Shown piece by piece: positions 45,391 to 55,102 of a DNA stretch of 64,000 bases. Numbering within the stretch: the first letter of the stretch is position 1; every line of letters begins with the position of its first letter. The stretch is from Burkholderiales bacterium. Lineage in GTDB: Bacteria > Pseudomonadota > Gammaproteobacteria > Burkholderiales > Burkholderiaceae_E. The notes beneath the pieces are model-generated. The model made no database searches and was not told the origin of the DNA. It saw only the letters and a list, made by a program, of their open reading frames with translations. Where the stretch lies: contig JAPOKJ010000001.1 of the NCBI GenBank assembly GCA_029977705.1, positions 228,593 through 292,592 on the forward strand, read 5' to 3'. Both the position numbers and the translations under genes were made by a program.

Positions 45391-47700
45391 ATGAACGCAG
45401 TTCCCCTTCCCCTTCGCATCTACCCCGCGCGTGGCATGCCCTCTCCCGCAGTGATGGCCGCCGCCGTTGCCGGGACGGCGCTGGCGGTACTGCTCAACCA
45501 TTGGGTCGCCCTGCTGACCCTCGACGTGCTCGTGTTCGGCGTGGTGACGCCGCTGAGTTTTGCCCTGACCATACGCCTGGGGCCGTGGATGGCGGTGGCA
45601 AGCGCGCTCGGTGCTGTGGCTGGTCACCTGATGCTGGGTGTGCCCTGGCTGGGCTGCCTGTTGGCTGGAGTGGCCACTGCGGCCGGGCCGCTCCTGGTTG
45701 TCCTCTGCCTGCCCAAGCCGGCGCCGACCCGTTCGGCATTCAAGCGGCGCCTGGCCATGATGACCCACGGGCTGCTGGTCGTTACCCCGCTGTCGGCGCT
45801 GGCCTACTGGCTTGCAGGCGCTCCTTACCAGCACGGGGCCTGGGAACCAGAGCACCGCTTCCTGTTCCTGTTGGCCTCCGATTCCCTCGGCCTGGTGCTG
45901 TTCGGCCCGGTCGTGCTGACCCTGATGCCAGACGCTTCCGATAAGGATCCGCACCTGGCCCTTTCGGGGCGCAGCACCGGCTTTTCAGTGGCGCTGACTG
46001 CGGCACTGCTGGCCATCGCCCACGCGCTCGGGGTGAATGAGCAGATCCTGCTGGCCCAGATCTGTCTGTTCCTGGTGGCTGCGGCGGCCCTGGGGCCGGT
46101 CATCATGGGATCGGCGCGGGTGTCGGCCCTGATGGTCGCCTGGACCGGTATCGCCCTGCTGGTGGAGCAGTCCTTCCTGATTCGTGAAGGGGCCCACCTG
46201 CTCATGCTCGGCCCGGAGCAGCGGGTGATTGCCCTGGGTGTCCTGCTGACCATGGGGGCCTTCGTCCTGCACCTGCTCAATGCTGTCGCCATCCGCAGCG
46301 CCGCGCAGCGGAAGGAACTCGAGGAGCAGGTCCTCAAGAATCCGTTTTCGGGACTGCCCAATCGGCTGCACTTTTTCAGGACGATCAAGGCGCTGACAAG
46401 CCGCAGCGAGCGGCAGCAGGCCTTCTTTGCGGAAATCGCCATTCCGGACCTGCACTTTCTGGCCGAGTTCTCTGGCCGCGAAGCGGTTTACAGGGTCGAC
46501 ACCCTGATTGCGACAACCCTGGCGAGCAGCCTTCAGACCCATGCCATGGGTTTGTCACACGCTTCCCTGGGCAGCTATTTCGTGCAATTGCAGGCGACAG
46601 CCGATCCGCTGGCGGTCATCGATGCCGTCGAGGCCGGGGTGCTTCAGGCCTGCACCCACTCAGACATGCGCCGCATGCGCGTGCGCCCGCACATCGCGCT
46701 CTTGCGGGTGCCTGCCGATCTGAAGCTGGATGCCGAAGACATTCTCTCGTCCCTGTCGCTGGCCTTGCAGCGATCGGAAAAGAGCCTGAAGCGCTGGTCG
46801 ATGTCCACCCTTCAACAGGGCATACTGAACAAGCAGCGTGAAGACATTCGCGAAAGCGAGACCCTGGTCGACCTGCTCAGCCAGTCACAGGTACTGGTCT
46901 ACGCGCAGCTGATCCAGCCGCTTGCGGGGACACCGGACGAGGGCCTGCACTTTGAGGTGCTGGCGCGCATGAAGGGGGCCGACGGCCAGGTCATCTCGCC
47001 CGCGCGCTTCCTGCCGGTCTACACCGCTTACGGCCTGCTGACGCAGTTTGACTGCCAGGTGATCGAGCATCTGTTCGACCAATTGAGCCGCGAGCCGGGG
47101 CTGGTGCGGGCCATCCGCAGCTGCTCGATCAACCTGACCGGCCCGACCATTGCGGATCCCCATCTGCTGCCCTTCATCGAAGCGCAGTTTGCAGGAGCCT
47201 TGATCGAGCCGCGCCAGGTGATCTTTGAAATCACGGAGTCCAATCATATTTCCAGTCAGCAGCAAGCCCTCGAGAATGTGGCAGCGCTGCGTGCCCTGGG
47301 CTGCTCGATCGCGCTCGATGATTTCGGCACCGGCCTGGCGACCTTCGACTACCTGAAGTCCTTCAAGCCGGACTGGATCAAGATCGATGGTTCCTTCGTA
47401 CGCGAGGCCGATGCCAATCCGATCAACCGCGAGGTCGTCTCGTCGATGATCCGGGTGGCCATGGTCGCCGGTGCGCGGGCCGTCGCCGAGCAGGTGGAGG
47501 ATCAGAAGTCGATCGACCTGATGCGCGACCTCGGGGCGCACTATGTACAGGGCTATGCGATTGCCAAGCCCGAGCCCCTGGCCAGCTTTGCGGGGCGCAT
47601 GATGGAATTGCGCCGGGCACGGGTCTCGAAGCTGTCGGGCGCCCGCCCTGCGCCTGCAGCGGCGCAGTCGCTGGAGCCCGCGGGCGTCGCAGACGCCTGA
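45391..47700 (+). CDS. Membrane MASE1-like / degenerate GGDEF / EAL cyclic-di-GMP phosphodiesterase
   Basis: A 769-residue protein. About eight membrane segments in residues 1-300 resemble a MASE1 sensor (FLLASDSLGLVLFGPVVLTLMP). A GGDEF-like region begins NPFSGLPNRLHFFRTI but lacks the GGDEF active site, so it should be inactive. The C-terminal EAL domain keeps the catalytic set: the motif is EVL in LHFEVLARM rather than EAL, then SINLTGP, FEITES, ALDDFGTG, IKIDGSF, AEQVED and QGYAI. It probably degrades c-di-GMP to control motility or biofilm. The 187 bp upstream shows no clear regulatory element. Confidence 0.87.
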   Translation: MNAVPLPLRIYPARGMPSPAVMAAAVAGTALAVLLNHWVALLTLDVLVFGVVTPLSFALTIRLGPWMAVASALGAVAGHLMLGVPWLGCLLAGVATAAGPLLVVLCLPKPAPTRSAFKRRLAMMTHGLLVVTPLSALAYWLAGAPYQHGAWEPEHRFLFLLASDSLGLVLFGPVVLTLMPDASDKDPHLALSGRSTGFSVALTAALLAIAHALGVNEQILLAQICLFLVAAAALGPVIMGSARVSALMVAWTGIALLVEQSFLIREGAHLLMLGPEQRVIALGVLLTMGAFVLHLLNAVAIRSAAQRKELEEQVLKNPFSGLPNRLHFFRTIKALTSRSERQQAFFAEIAIPDLHFLAEFSGREAVYRVDTLIATTLASSLQTHAMGLSHASLGSYFVQLQATADPLAVIDAVEAGVLQACTHSDMRRMRVRPHIALLRVPADLKLDAEDILSSLSLALQRSEKSLKRWSMSTLQQGILNKQREDIRESETLVDLLSQSQVLVYAQLIQPLAGTPDEGLHFEVLARMKGADGQVISPARFLPVYTAYGLLTQFDCQVIEHLFDQLSREPGLVRAIRSCSINLTGPTIADPHLLPFIEAQFAGALIEPRQVIFEITESNHISSQQQALENVAALRALGCSIALDDFGTGLATFDYLKSFKPDWIKIDGSFVREADANPINREVVSSMIRVAMVAGARAVAEQVEDQKSIDLMRDLGAHYVQGYAIAKPEPLASFAGRMMELRRARVSKLSGARPAPAAAQSLEPAGVADA

Positions 47701-47707
47701 GCAAGCC

Positions 47708-49135
47708 TCAGGACGGTAGCGGTATCAGCTTGCCCGGGTTCATCAGACCCTTGGGGTCCAGGGCCCGCTTGATGGCCTGCATCATCGCCATCTCGAGCCC
47801 GCTCTTGTAACGCGTCGACTCGTCGCGGCGCAGCTGCCCCAGGCCGTGTTCGGCCGAGATCGACCCCCGGTGCGCATGCACCGCATCATGGGTGATCAGA
47901 TTGATCTCGGGTTGCAGGGCCAGAAAGGCCTCTTCGTGCTCTGGGCCGGTCTGGTCTGCCGGTGGCGAAACGTTGTAGTGCAGGTTGCCATCGCCCAGAT
48001 GCCCGAACACCACCATGCGGATACCCGGGAAACGCGATTCGAGCGCCGCATTGGTGCTGCGGATGAAACCGGCGATCGAGGAGATCGGCACTGCGATGTC
48101 GTGTTTGATGTTCTTGCCCTCGGCCGCCTGCGCCTCGGAGATGTTCTCGCGCAGCGCCCACAGGTCGGCCGACTGCCTGAGCGAGGTGGCCAGCACCGCA
48201 TCGCTGATCAGGCCTTGTTCGAAGGCCGCCTCGAGCAGGGCCTGGGTCTGGGTCTGGGCACTTTCCTCGCTGACCGGATCGGAGCATTCGAGCAGCACGT
48301 ATTGCGGGCTGGGTTGCGCCAGCGGCCGCTTGCAGTCGGGGTAGTGCTGAAGGACCATGCGGATGCAGACCTCGCTGATCATCTCGAAGGCGGTCAGGCG
48401 GGCATCGAGCATGGCCTGGGCCAGCCCCAGCAGTTGCAGGGCCTGTTCGGGCGAATCGAGGGCCACCATGGCGGTGCTCTGGCCCTTGGGCAGCGGGAAC
48501 AGCTTGAGGGTGGCCGCCGTGATCACCCCCAGGGTGCCTTCGGCGCCGATGAACAGATCGCGCAGGTCGTAGCCGGTATTGTCCTTGCGCAGGCCGCGCA
48601 GGCCGTCCCAGACCTGGCCCTGGGCGGTCACCACTTCCAGGCCCAGGCAAAGTTCACGGGCGTTGCCATAGCGCAGCACCTGTACGCCGCCGGCATTGGT
48701 GGACAGGTTGCCGCCGATGGTGCAGGTGCCCTCGGCCGCCAGGCTGAGCGGGAACAGCCGGCCGGCCTCGCGCGCTGCCTCCTGCACCTCCTGGAGCCGG
48801 CAACCGGCCTCGACGGTGATGGTGTTGTTGACGGTGTCGATGTGACGCACCCGGTTCATGCGCGTGAGCGACACCACCAGGTTGCGGGCGCCCCCATCAG
48901 GCGTGGCGCCGCCGGCCAGGCCGGTATTGCCACCCTGAGGCACCACATGCACGTCGTGGGCATCGGCCCAGGCAATGGCGCGCGCCAGTTCGTCGGCACT
49001 GGCCGGCTGGATCACGGCCAGGGCCTGGCCGCGGTAGCGCTTGCGCCAGTCCAGCAGGAAGGGCGCCTTGTCAGCCTCGTCGCTGAGCAGTTTGCCCGGA
49101 TAGGCCTGGCGCAGGGATTCGATCAGCTCTTGCAT
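47708..49135 (-). CDS. FAD-linked D-2-hydroxyacid dehydrogenase (GlcD/D-2-hydroxyglutarate dehydrogenase-like)
   Basis: A 475-residue flavoprotein of the PCMH-FAD/GlcD type. The N-terminal domain has VVPQGGNTGLAGGA and EGTCTIGGNLSTNAGGVQVLRYGN for FAD binding. The C-terminal half has VFGHLGDGNLHYNV and SISAEHGLGQLRRD, with the metal/substrate His and Glu residues. It oxidises a D-2-hydroxyacid (D-lactate, glycolate or D-2-hydroxyglutarate) and passes electrons to the respiratory chain or ETF. It is convergent with the EAL gene, 7 nt between stops. Confidence 0.9.
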   Translation of the reverse strand: MQELIESLRQAYPGKLLSDEADKAPFLLDWRKRYRGQALAVIQPASADELARAIAWADAHDVHVVPQGGNTGLAGGATPDGGARNLVVSLTRMNRVRHIDTVNNTITVEAGCRLQEVQEAAREAGRLFPLSLAAEGTCTIGGNLSTNAGGVQVLRYGNARELCLGLEVVTAQGQVWDGLRGLRKDNTGYDLRDLFIGAEGTLGVITAATLKLFPLPKGQSTAMVALDSPEQALQLLGLAQAMLDARLTAFEMISEVCIRMVLQHYPDCKRPLAQPSPQYVLLECSDPVSEESAQTQTQALLEAAFEQGLISDAVLATSLRQSADLWALRENISEAQAAEGKNIKHDIAVPISSIAGFIRSTNAALESRFPGIRMVVFGHLGDGNLHYNVSPPADQTGPEHEEAFLALQPEINLITHDAVHAHRGSISAEHGLGQLRRDESTRYKSGLEMAMMQAIKRALDPKGLMNPGKLIPLPS

Positions 49136-49155
49136 GAGGGGTCCTGGTGTCGGGT

Positions 49156-50511
49156 TCAGCGCATGCCCGGCATCATGCCGCGCATGCCGCGCATCATCTT
49201 GGCCAGGCCGCCTTTCTGCATTTTTTTCATCATGCTCTGCATCTGCTCGAACTGGCTGAGCATGCGATTGAGTTCCTGAACGGTGACGCCGGAGCCGGCC
49301 GCGATGCGCCGCTTGCGGGTGGCCTTGATGAGGTCGGGCTTGCTGCGCTCGAGCGGGGTCATGGAGTGGATCATGCCCTGCATGCGGCGCATCTGCTTTT
49401 CGGCCTGGCCCATGTCGGCACCGGCGGCGGCCTGCTGGAACTGGGCCGGCAACTTGTCGATCAGAGAAGAAAAACCGCCCATCTTCTTCATCTGGCCGAT
49501 CTGCTCGAGAAAGTCGTTCAGGTCGAACTTGCTGCCCGACTTGAGCTTGTCGGCCAGGGCCTTGGCCGAGTCCACATCGACCGAGCGCTGGGCCTCCTCG
49601 ACCAGCGACAGGATGTCGCCCATGCCCAGGATCCGGCTGGCCATGCGGTCGGGGTGAAAGACGTCCAGGCCCTCGAGCTTCTCGCCGACGCCCACGAACT
49701 TGATCGGTGCGCCGGTGACCGCCTTGACCGACAGCGCGGCACCGCCGCGCGAGTCACCATCGAGCTTGGTGAGCACCACACCGGTCAGCGGCAGGGCCTC
49801 CTTGAAGGCCTTGGCGGTATTGACCGCATCCTGGCCCTGCATCGCATCGACCACGAACAGGGTCTCGATCGGGTTGAGCTCGGCGTGCAGCGCCTTGATC
49901 TCGGCCATCAGGGCCTCATCGATCGCCAGCCGGCCGGCCGTGTCGACGATGAGCACATCGAAGTAGTGGGTGCGGGCCCATTGCAGGGCGGCGCGGGCAA
50001 TGTCGACCGGCTTCTGGTCAGGTGTTGAGGGGAAGCACTCGGCACCCGCCTGGGCACTGACGGTTTTCAGCTGTTCGATGGCGGCCGGGCGGTACACGTC
50101 GCAGGAAACGGTCAGGACCTTTTTCTTTTTTTCGGCCTTGAGCCATTTGGCCAGCTTGCCTGCCGAGGTGGTCTTGCCGGCGCCCTGCAGGCCGGCCATC
50201 AGGATCACGGCCGGGGGCTGGGTGGCAAAGCTGAGCTCGGCGGTGGCACCGCCCATCAGTTGCGTCAGTTCCTGGTTGACGACGCCCACCAGGGCCTGGC
50301 CGGGGGTAAGGCTTTGCAGCACCTCCTGGCCCACCGATTTTTCCTTGACCTTCGCGATGAAGTCGCGCACCACCGGCAGCGCCACGTCGGCCTCGAGCAG
50401 GGCAATGCGCACCTCGCGCAGCATCTCCTGGGTGTTGGCCTCGGTCAGGCGGGCTTCGCCCTTGATGGTCTTGACGACCTTGGCGAGGCGTTGTGAGAGG
50501 TTTTCGAGCAT
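49156..50511 (-). CDS. ffh: Signal recognition particle protein (SRP54 homologue)
   Basis: A 451-residue SRP GTPase that binds 4.5S RNA and signal sequences to deliver membrane proteins to FtsY. NG domain: G1 is GLQGAGKTTSAGKLA, DTAGRL is G3, and TKLDGDSRGG is G4. The Met-rich M domain (KQMRRMQGMIHSMTP, then MMKKMQKGGLAKMMRGMRGMM) is at the C-terminus. ATG 50511 is used; the frame continues 23 codons upstream without conservation. It is divergent from the ypjD-like gene, as in many proteobacteria. Confidence 0.97.
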   Translation of the reverse strand: MLENLSQRLAKVVKTIKGEARLTEANTQEMLREVRIALLEADVALPVVRDFIAKVKEKSVGQEVLQSLTPGQALVGVVNQELTQLMGGATAELSFATQPPAVILMAGLQGAGKTTSAGKLAKWLKAEKKKKVLTVSCDVYRPAAIEQLKTVSAQAGAECFPSTPDQKPVDIARAALQWARTHYFDVLIVDTAGRLAIDEALMAEIKALHAELNPIETLFVVDAMQGQDAVNTAKAFKEALPLTGVVLTKLDGDSRGGAALSVKAVTGAPIKFVGVGEKLEGLDVFHPDRMASRILGMGDILSLVEEAQRSVDVDSAKALADKLKSGSKFDLNDFLEQIGQMKKMGGFSSLIDKLPAQFQQAAAGADMGQAEKQMRRMQGMIHSMTPLERSKPDLIKATRKRRIAAGSGVTVQELNRMLSQFEQMQSMMKKMQKGGLAKMMRGMRGMMPGMR

Positions 50512-50727
50512 GGCGCAACAGATTCCCGGAAAAAGGCACCGGCCGGGGAGGGAGGACGCCTGGCCGAATGCCCGGGACATGCCGGCTTTCCCGCAGGGAG
50601 GGCTTTGGCATATCCATTAAACTGGCAGGATGACTATTCTAAGGCCTTGCTTTGGGTGGACGCTCCCCGGCGCCCGGGTCGCGGCGCGAGGGCCCGCCCT
50701 GGCGCTGCCGTCTGAACGCGGGGCGAC

Positions 50728-51558
50728 ATGGGCGAGATGAACGCCGGCGCCTTCGGCCTGGCCCTGGCCAGCCTGCTGTACATGGGCTGCTTTGCGCAAC
50801 TGCTGCGTGCCGGCGGGCAGGGCGAACGGCCTGGCGTGCCCCTCTTGCTGTGGTCGGCCTGGGCCCTGCACCTGGCCGGCCTGATGCTGCTGCTGCTGGC
50901 CGAGCGGCCGCCGCGCTTTGGCTTCGCTCAGGCGCTGTGCGGCACGCTTTGGGTGTCCTTTGCGGTCTTGCTGGTTCAGGCCCGCCAGCTCGATGTGCGC
51001 TCGCTGATGCGTGTGCTGATGCCGGTGGCGGCGGCGGTATGTCTGCTGTGTCTGGTCTTTCCCGGCCAGCTGCTGCCCGCCTCTGCGGCGCGTCCCGAAT
51101 TCATGGCCCACCTGTTCCTGGGCACGGCGGCCTACGGCGTGCTGCTGATCGCGCTGCTGCATGCCTTGCTGATGGTGTCGGCGCAGCGCGCGCTCCAATC
51201 GCGCGATGACGGCCAGCCTGCCACCGGTCCGCTGCGCGTGATCGGCGAATTGCCGCCCCTGCTGACGCTCGAGCGCCTGCTCTTTGGCATCATCGGGCTG
51301 GGCTTTGCCCTGCTGACCCTGACGCTGCTGATGGGCCTGCTGTTCTCGGGCGAGGTCTTCGGCCGGGCCCTGCGCCTGGATCACAAGACCCTGTTCACCA
51401 GCCTGGCCTGGCTGGTGTTTGCCGTCCTGCTGATCGGCCGGCGCCTGCGTGGCTGGCGGGGGCGCACGGCGCTGCGTTTCACCCTCATCGGGTTTGGCCT
51501 GCTGCTGCTGGGCTATGTGGGCAGCCGTTTCGTTCTGGAGGTATTGCTTGGTCGCTGA
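50728..51558 (+). CDS. YpjD/CcsA-type inner-membrane protein (cytochrome c assembly family)
   Basis: A 276-residue protein with eight predicted membrane segments (for example ALHLAGLMLLLLAE, HLFLGTAAYGVLLIALLHALLM and LLTLERLLFGIIGLGFALLTLTLLMGLLF). A late HKTLFTSLAWLVFAVLLIGRRLRGWRGRTA stretch is typical of the YpjD branch of the CcmC/CcsA superfamily, encoded next to ffh in many proteobacteria. Its role is not settled; heme handling is assumed from the family. Confidence 0.85.
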   Translation: MGEMNAGAFGLALASLLYMGCFAQLLRAGGQGERPGVPLLLWSAWALHLAGLMLLLLAERPPRFGFAQALCGTLWVSFAVLLVQARQLDVRSLMRVLMPVAAAVCLLCLVFPGQLLPASAARPEFMAHLFLGTAAYGVLLIALLHALLMVSAQRALQSRDDGQPATGPLRVIGELPPLLTLERLLFGIIGLGFALLTLTLLMGLLFSGEVFGRALRLDHKTLFTSLAWLVFAVLLIGRRLRGWRGRTALRFTLIGFGLLLLGYVGSRFVLEVLLGR

Positions 51559-51594
51559 CGATCTGCGCGGGGGCTTGCGCCCCGGGAGGCCTTG

Positions 51595-51885
51595 ATGGGC
51601 AAGCTGCTCAGCTGGGTGGTGATCGGCTTTGCGCTGTATGTGGCCTTCAAGGTGGTGATTGCCTTGCAGCGAAAGTCGAAGCCTGGCGGTGCGCGCGCCT
51701 CGGACCCTGAAGGGGCCGGCCGGCGTGCACAGGAAAAGCCGGATCCCGCGCTTCCCCTGCGCCTGGTCTCCTGCGCCCGCTGCGGCCTGCAGTTGCCTGC
51801 CGACGAGGCGCTCGAACGGGGCGGACAGCCGTACTGCGGCCAGGATCACGCGCGACTGGGTCCTCGCGCCAAGGACGCTTCTTGA
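51595..51885 (+). CDS. PP0621-like small membrane protein with zinc-ribbon-like motif
   Basis: A 96-residue protein with an N-terminal membrane helix (LLSWVVIGFALYVAFKVVIAL), a charged linker and a C-terminal CARCGLQLPADEALERGGQPYCGQDH segment. This has Cys/His residues placed like a zinc ribbon, as in the PP0621 family. GGGAGG lies before ATG 51595. Its stop overlaps the TTG start of the sensor kinase. Function unknown; its position between ypjD and pilS is conserved in Burkholderiales as far as I recall. Confidence 0.75.
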   Translation: MGKLLSWVVIGFALYVAFKVVIALQRKSKPGGARASDPEGAGRRAQEKPDPALPLRLVSCARCGLQLPADEALERGGQPYCGQDHARLGPRAKDAS

Positions 51886-53522
51886 GTCCAGCCAACTGGC
51901 GGGCCATGCGCTTGCTCGGTGCGATGCGCCTGAGCATCGTGCTGGTGCTGGTCTGGATGGCGCACGCGAGCTGGTCAGCCTCGCTGATACCGCCCGAGCA
52001 GCGCGCCGCGGTCCAGTCCCTGATGACCGCTTATGGGGTCGGGACCCTGGCCCTGCTGGGGGCGCTGCGGGTCTGGCCGGCGCGCTTTTACCTGAACTGG
52101 GCGCTGGGGGCGGTGCTGGACCTGGTGGTACTGGCCCTGATCATCCTTGCAACCGGTGGTGTGCGTGCCGGCCTGGCGCCCCTGGTGCCGGTGATGGTGG
52201 CGGGCTCGTCGGTCCTGGTGCGGCCGCGCTGGGCGCTCAGCCTGGCGGCCGCTGCGACCTTGGCCCTGCTGGCGGTGACCGGCTGGCGCGCGCTGTCCTT
52301 CGATGACATCGATACCGGCAATTTCGTGCTGGCCGGCCTGCTCGGGCTGGCCTGTTTCCTGGTGGCGATCACCATCAGCCTGCTGGCCACCCGGCTCAAG
52401 GCCCAGGAGGCCCTGGCCGAGGCGCGCGGACAGGATGTGCTGACCCAGCTGTCGGTCACGCGACGCGTCATCCTCGAGCTGGAGCAAGGGGTGGTCCTGA
52501 TGAATGTCGAGGGCCGCATCAGCCTGCTCAATCCGGCTGCCCAGCGCATCCTCGGGTCCTTGCCGGCCGGTGCTGCCGAACCGGTCAACCGCGCTGCCTG
52601 GCAGGCCCTGCGCCAGGCCTGCGGACAGCTGCAGAGCCTGCCCCCCGACCAGACGATGGAGGTGTCCCTGCCCATGCCCGAGGGCGTTGCGCGGCTGTTC
52701 CGGCTGCGGGTGCTGCCGATTGCCTCGGCAGCGGCCCAGGTGGCGCCCGAGCCACCCGGCGATGGCATTGCGGCTGCGCGCAGCCCTGCCGACATCCTCG
52801 TGCTGATCGAGGATGTGCAGTCCCTCCAGGAGCGTGCCCAGCAGCTAAAGCTGGCTGCCATGGGCCGTTTGTCTGCGTCGATCGCCCATGAAATCCGCAA
52901 TCCCCTGGGTGCCATCCGCCATGCCAACAGCCTGCTGACCGAGCAGTTGCAGCAGGCGGCGGCGGCCGGCCCCTCGGCGCGGCTGGCGCGCATCATCGAA
53001 GACAACACGGTACGCATCAACACCATCGTCGAAGATGTGCTGGCCATTGCCCGCCGCGACCGCGCCCAGATCGAGGCGATCGAGCCAGTCAGGGTCCTGC
53101 CCGTGCTGCTCGAGGAGCATCTGCACCTCAAGGGCATGGCGGCGGATCGCGTCAAGCTGGTGATCGCCAGCGATGCCCCCCTGTGGTTCGACAGCGGACA
53201 CCTTCGCCAGGTGCTGGCCAACCTGCTCGACAATGCACTGCGTTTTGCGCCGGCCAGCCCGGGTGCCGTGAAGCTCGAGTGGTCGGCCTCGGCCAGCGGC
53301 CGGCTGCAGTTGTCGATCGCCGATGCCGGTCCCGGCATCGAGGCATCCCACATCGAGCATGTGTTCGAGCCCTTCTACACCACCCATACCCAGGGAACCG
53401 GCCTGGGCCTGTTCCTGGTGCGCGAGTGGTGCGTCGCCAACCAGGCGCAGATCCACTACCGGCGGCTGCCCGCGCCCTCGCCCTACTCCGGTGCCTTTAT
53501 CATTGAGCCGGAGCCGCGCTGA
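51882..53522 (+). CDS. pilS: PilS-like membrane sensor histidine kinase
   Basis: A 546-residue kinase. About six membrane segments occupy residues 1-165, then a PAS-like region, an H-box SASIAHEIRNPLGAIRHANSLL, an N-box NLLDNALRFAP and G-boxes DAGPGIE and GTGLGLFL. It should phosphorylate the response regulator encoded next. I use TTG 51882, which overlaps the upstream stop (TTGA) and has AAGGA nine nt before it; ATG 51906 is the alternative with no ribosome site. The gene order suggests the type IV pilus PilS/PilR pair, though other targets are possible. Confidence 0.82.
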   Translation: MSPANWRAMRLLGAMRLSIVLVLVWMAHASWSASLIPPEQRAAVQSLMTAYGVGTLALLGALRVWPARFYLNWALGAVLDLVVLALIILATGGVRAGLAPLVPVMVAGSSVLVRPRWALSLAAAATLALLAVTGWRALSFDDIDTGNFVLAGLLGLACFLVAITISLLATRLKAQEALAEARGQDVLTQLSVTRRVILELEQGVVLMNVEGRISLLNPAAQRILGSLPAGAAEPVNRAAWQALRQACGQLQSLPPDQTMEVSLPMPEGVARLFRLRVLPIASAAAQVAPEPPGDGIAAARSPADILVLIEDVQSLQERAQQLKLAAMGRLSASIAHEIRNPLGAIRHANSLLTEQLQQAAAAGPSARLARIIEDNTVRINTIVEDVLAIARRDRAQIEAIEPVRVLPVLLEEHLHLKGMAADRVKLVIASDAPLWFDSGHLRQVLANLLDNALRFAPASPGAVKLEWSASASGRLQLSIADAGPGIEASHIEHVFEPFYTTHTQGTGLGLFLVREWCVANQAQIHYRRLPAPSPYSGAFIIEPEPR

Positions 53523-53607
53523 TGGCGATGGCTTCTGTCGGCTTTGCTCCTGTCCTGCGCGAAGCCGCCTGTGGCGTTGATGGCCCTGTCAAGAGATGCA
53601 ATTGCCC

Positions 53608-55068
53608 ATGAGCACTGTTCCCCGTGTCCTGGTAGTCGACGATGAGGCCGATCTGCGTGAGCTGCTCGAGCTGACGCTGGTCGGCATGGGGCTTGATGTC
53701 GATTGCGCCGCCGACCTGGGCCAGGCCAAGGCCTTTCTCGGCCAGCACGCCTTCAGCCTGTGCCTGACCGACATGCGCCTGCCCGATGGCAATGGCCTGG
53801 ATCTGGTGTCGTACCTGAACAGCCATCATCCGAACCTGCCGGTGGCCGTGCTCACCGCCTATGGCAGCGCCGAGAACGCGGTGGCCGCCCTCAAGGCGGG
53901 TGCTTTCGACTATCTCAGCAAGCCGATTGCCCTGGAGGCCCTGCGCAACCTGGTGCGTGGCGCGCTGGGGCAGGCCACTGGTTCGCCCGGCGCTGCCCCG
54001 GTCGCCCCGCTGCAGCCCCAGACCCGCCTGCTGGGCGTTTCGCCGGCGATCATCTCGGTACGTGAGCAGATCGGCCGCCTGGCGCGTAGCATGGCCCCGG
54101 TGGCCATTCATGGCGAATCGGGCTCGGGCAAGGAACTGGCGGCGCGCCTGATCCACGAGTCGGGGGCGCGTCAGGGCAAGCCCTTCGTGGCAGTCAATTG
54201 CGGCGCCATTCCTGAAGCCTTGATGGAGTCCGAATTCTTCGGGCACCGCAAGGGCGCCTTCACCGGTGCCGACGAGGAGCGCGAGGGCTTTTTCCAGGCC
54301 GCCCATGGGGGCACGCTCTTTCTGGACGAGGTCGCCGACCTGCCCCTGGTGATGCAGGTCAAGCTGTTGCGGGCGATCCAGGAAAAGAAGGTCCGCAAGG
54401 TCGGTGCCACCGCCGAGGAACCGGTCGATGTGCGCATCATCAGTGCCACCCACCAGGATCTGGCCCGCTGTGTGGCGGCCGGGCGCTTCCGCCAGGACCT
54501 GTTCTACCGCCTCGATGTCATCCGGCTCGAGTTGCCCTCGCTGCGCGAGCGCCCCGAGGACATCGGCCTGCTGTGCGAGGCGATCGTCATCAAGCTGGCC
54601 GACCGGGCCGGCCTGCCCCAGCATCCGCGCCTGTCCAGCATGTGCCTGCGCTTCCTGGAGACCTATCACTTCCCGGGCAATGTGCGCGAGCTGGAAAACA
54701 TCCTGGAGCGGGCGCTGGCCTTCTCCAATGGCGCGATCATCAATGTCGAGGACCTGGGTCTCAAGCCCCTGACTACCGAGGCCCTGGCCAGCGAACCTGC
54801 CGAGGCCGACCTGAACCGCGATCGTGATCACCGCGGCGAGTTGCCGCCATCGCAAAGCCCCGCCGCCACGGGCCTGTCCGGTGCCCGGGCGCTGCTCTCG
54901 GTCGATGGCGTGCCGGAAAGCCTGCCCGACTATCTGGACCAGATCGAGCGCGAGGCGATCGGCCGGGCCCTCGAGAAGACCAAGTACAACCGCACCGCGG
55001 CCTCCAAGCTGCTGGGCATCTCGTTTCGCGCGTTGCGCTACCGGATGCAGCGACTGAACATCAACTGA
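53608..55068 (+). CDS. pilR: PilR-like sigma-54-dependent response regulator (NtrC family)
   Basis: A 486-residue regulator. The receiver domain has VLVVDDEADL and phospho-acceptor Asp in LCLTDMRLPDG. The AAA+ domain has Walker A GESGSGKELAA, the sigma-54 contact loop GAFTGAD and Walker B GGTLFLDEVADLP. The C-terminal Fis-type HTH is NRTAASKLLGISFRALRYRM. It activates sigma-54 promoters. ATG 53608 gives the family N-terminus; ATG 53596 would add four residues. An A/P/S-rich linker joins the AAA+ and HTH parts. Confidence 0.88.
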   Translation: MSTVPRVLVVDDEADLRELLELTLVGMGLDVDCAADLGQAKAFLGQHAFSLCLTDMRLPDGNGLDLVSYLNSHHPNLPVAVLTAYGSAENAVAALKAGAFDYLSKPIALEALRNLVRGALGQATGSPGAAPVAPLQPQTRLLGVSPAIISVREQIGRLARSMAPVAIHGESGSGKELAARLIHESGARQGKPFVAVNCGAIPEALMESEFFGHRKGAFTGADEEREGFFQAAHGGTLFLDEVADLPLVMQVKLLRAIQEKKVRKVGATAEEPVDVRIISATHQDLARCVAAGRFRQDLFYRLDVIRLELPSLRERPEDIGLLCEAIVIKLADRAGLPQHPRLSSMCLRFLETYHFPGNVRELENILERALAFSNGAIINVEDLGLKPLTTEALASEPAEADLNRDRDHRGELPPSQSPAATGLSGARALLSVDGVPESLPDYLDQIEREAIGRALEKTKYNRTAASKLLGISFRALRYRMQRLNIN

Positions 55069-55102
55069 GCGGACCGCGCCGGTGGGTTCCAGGGGTCGGG
55101 CC

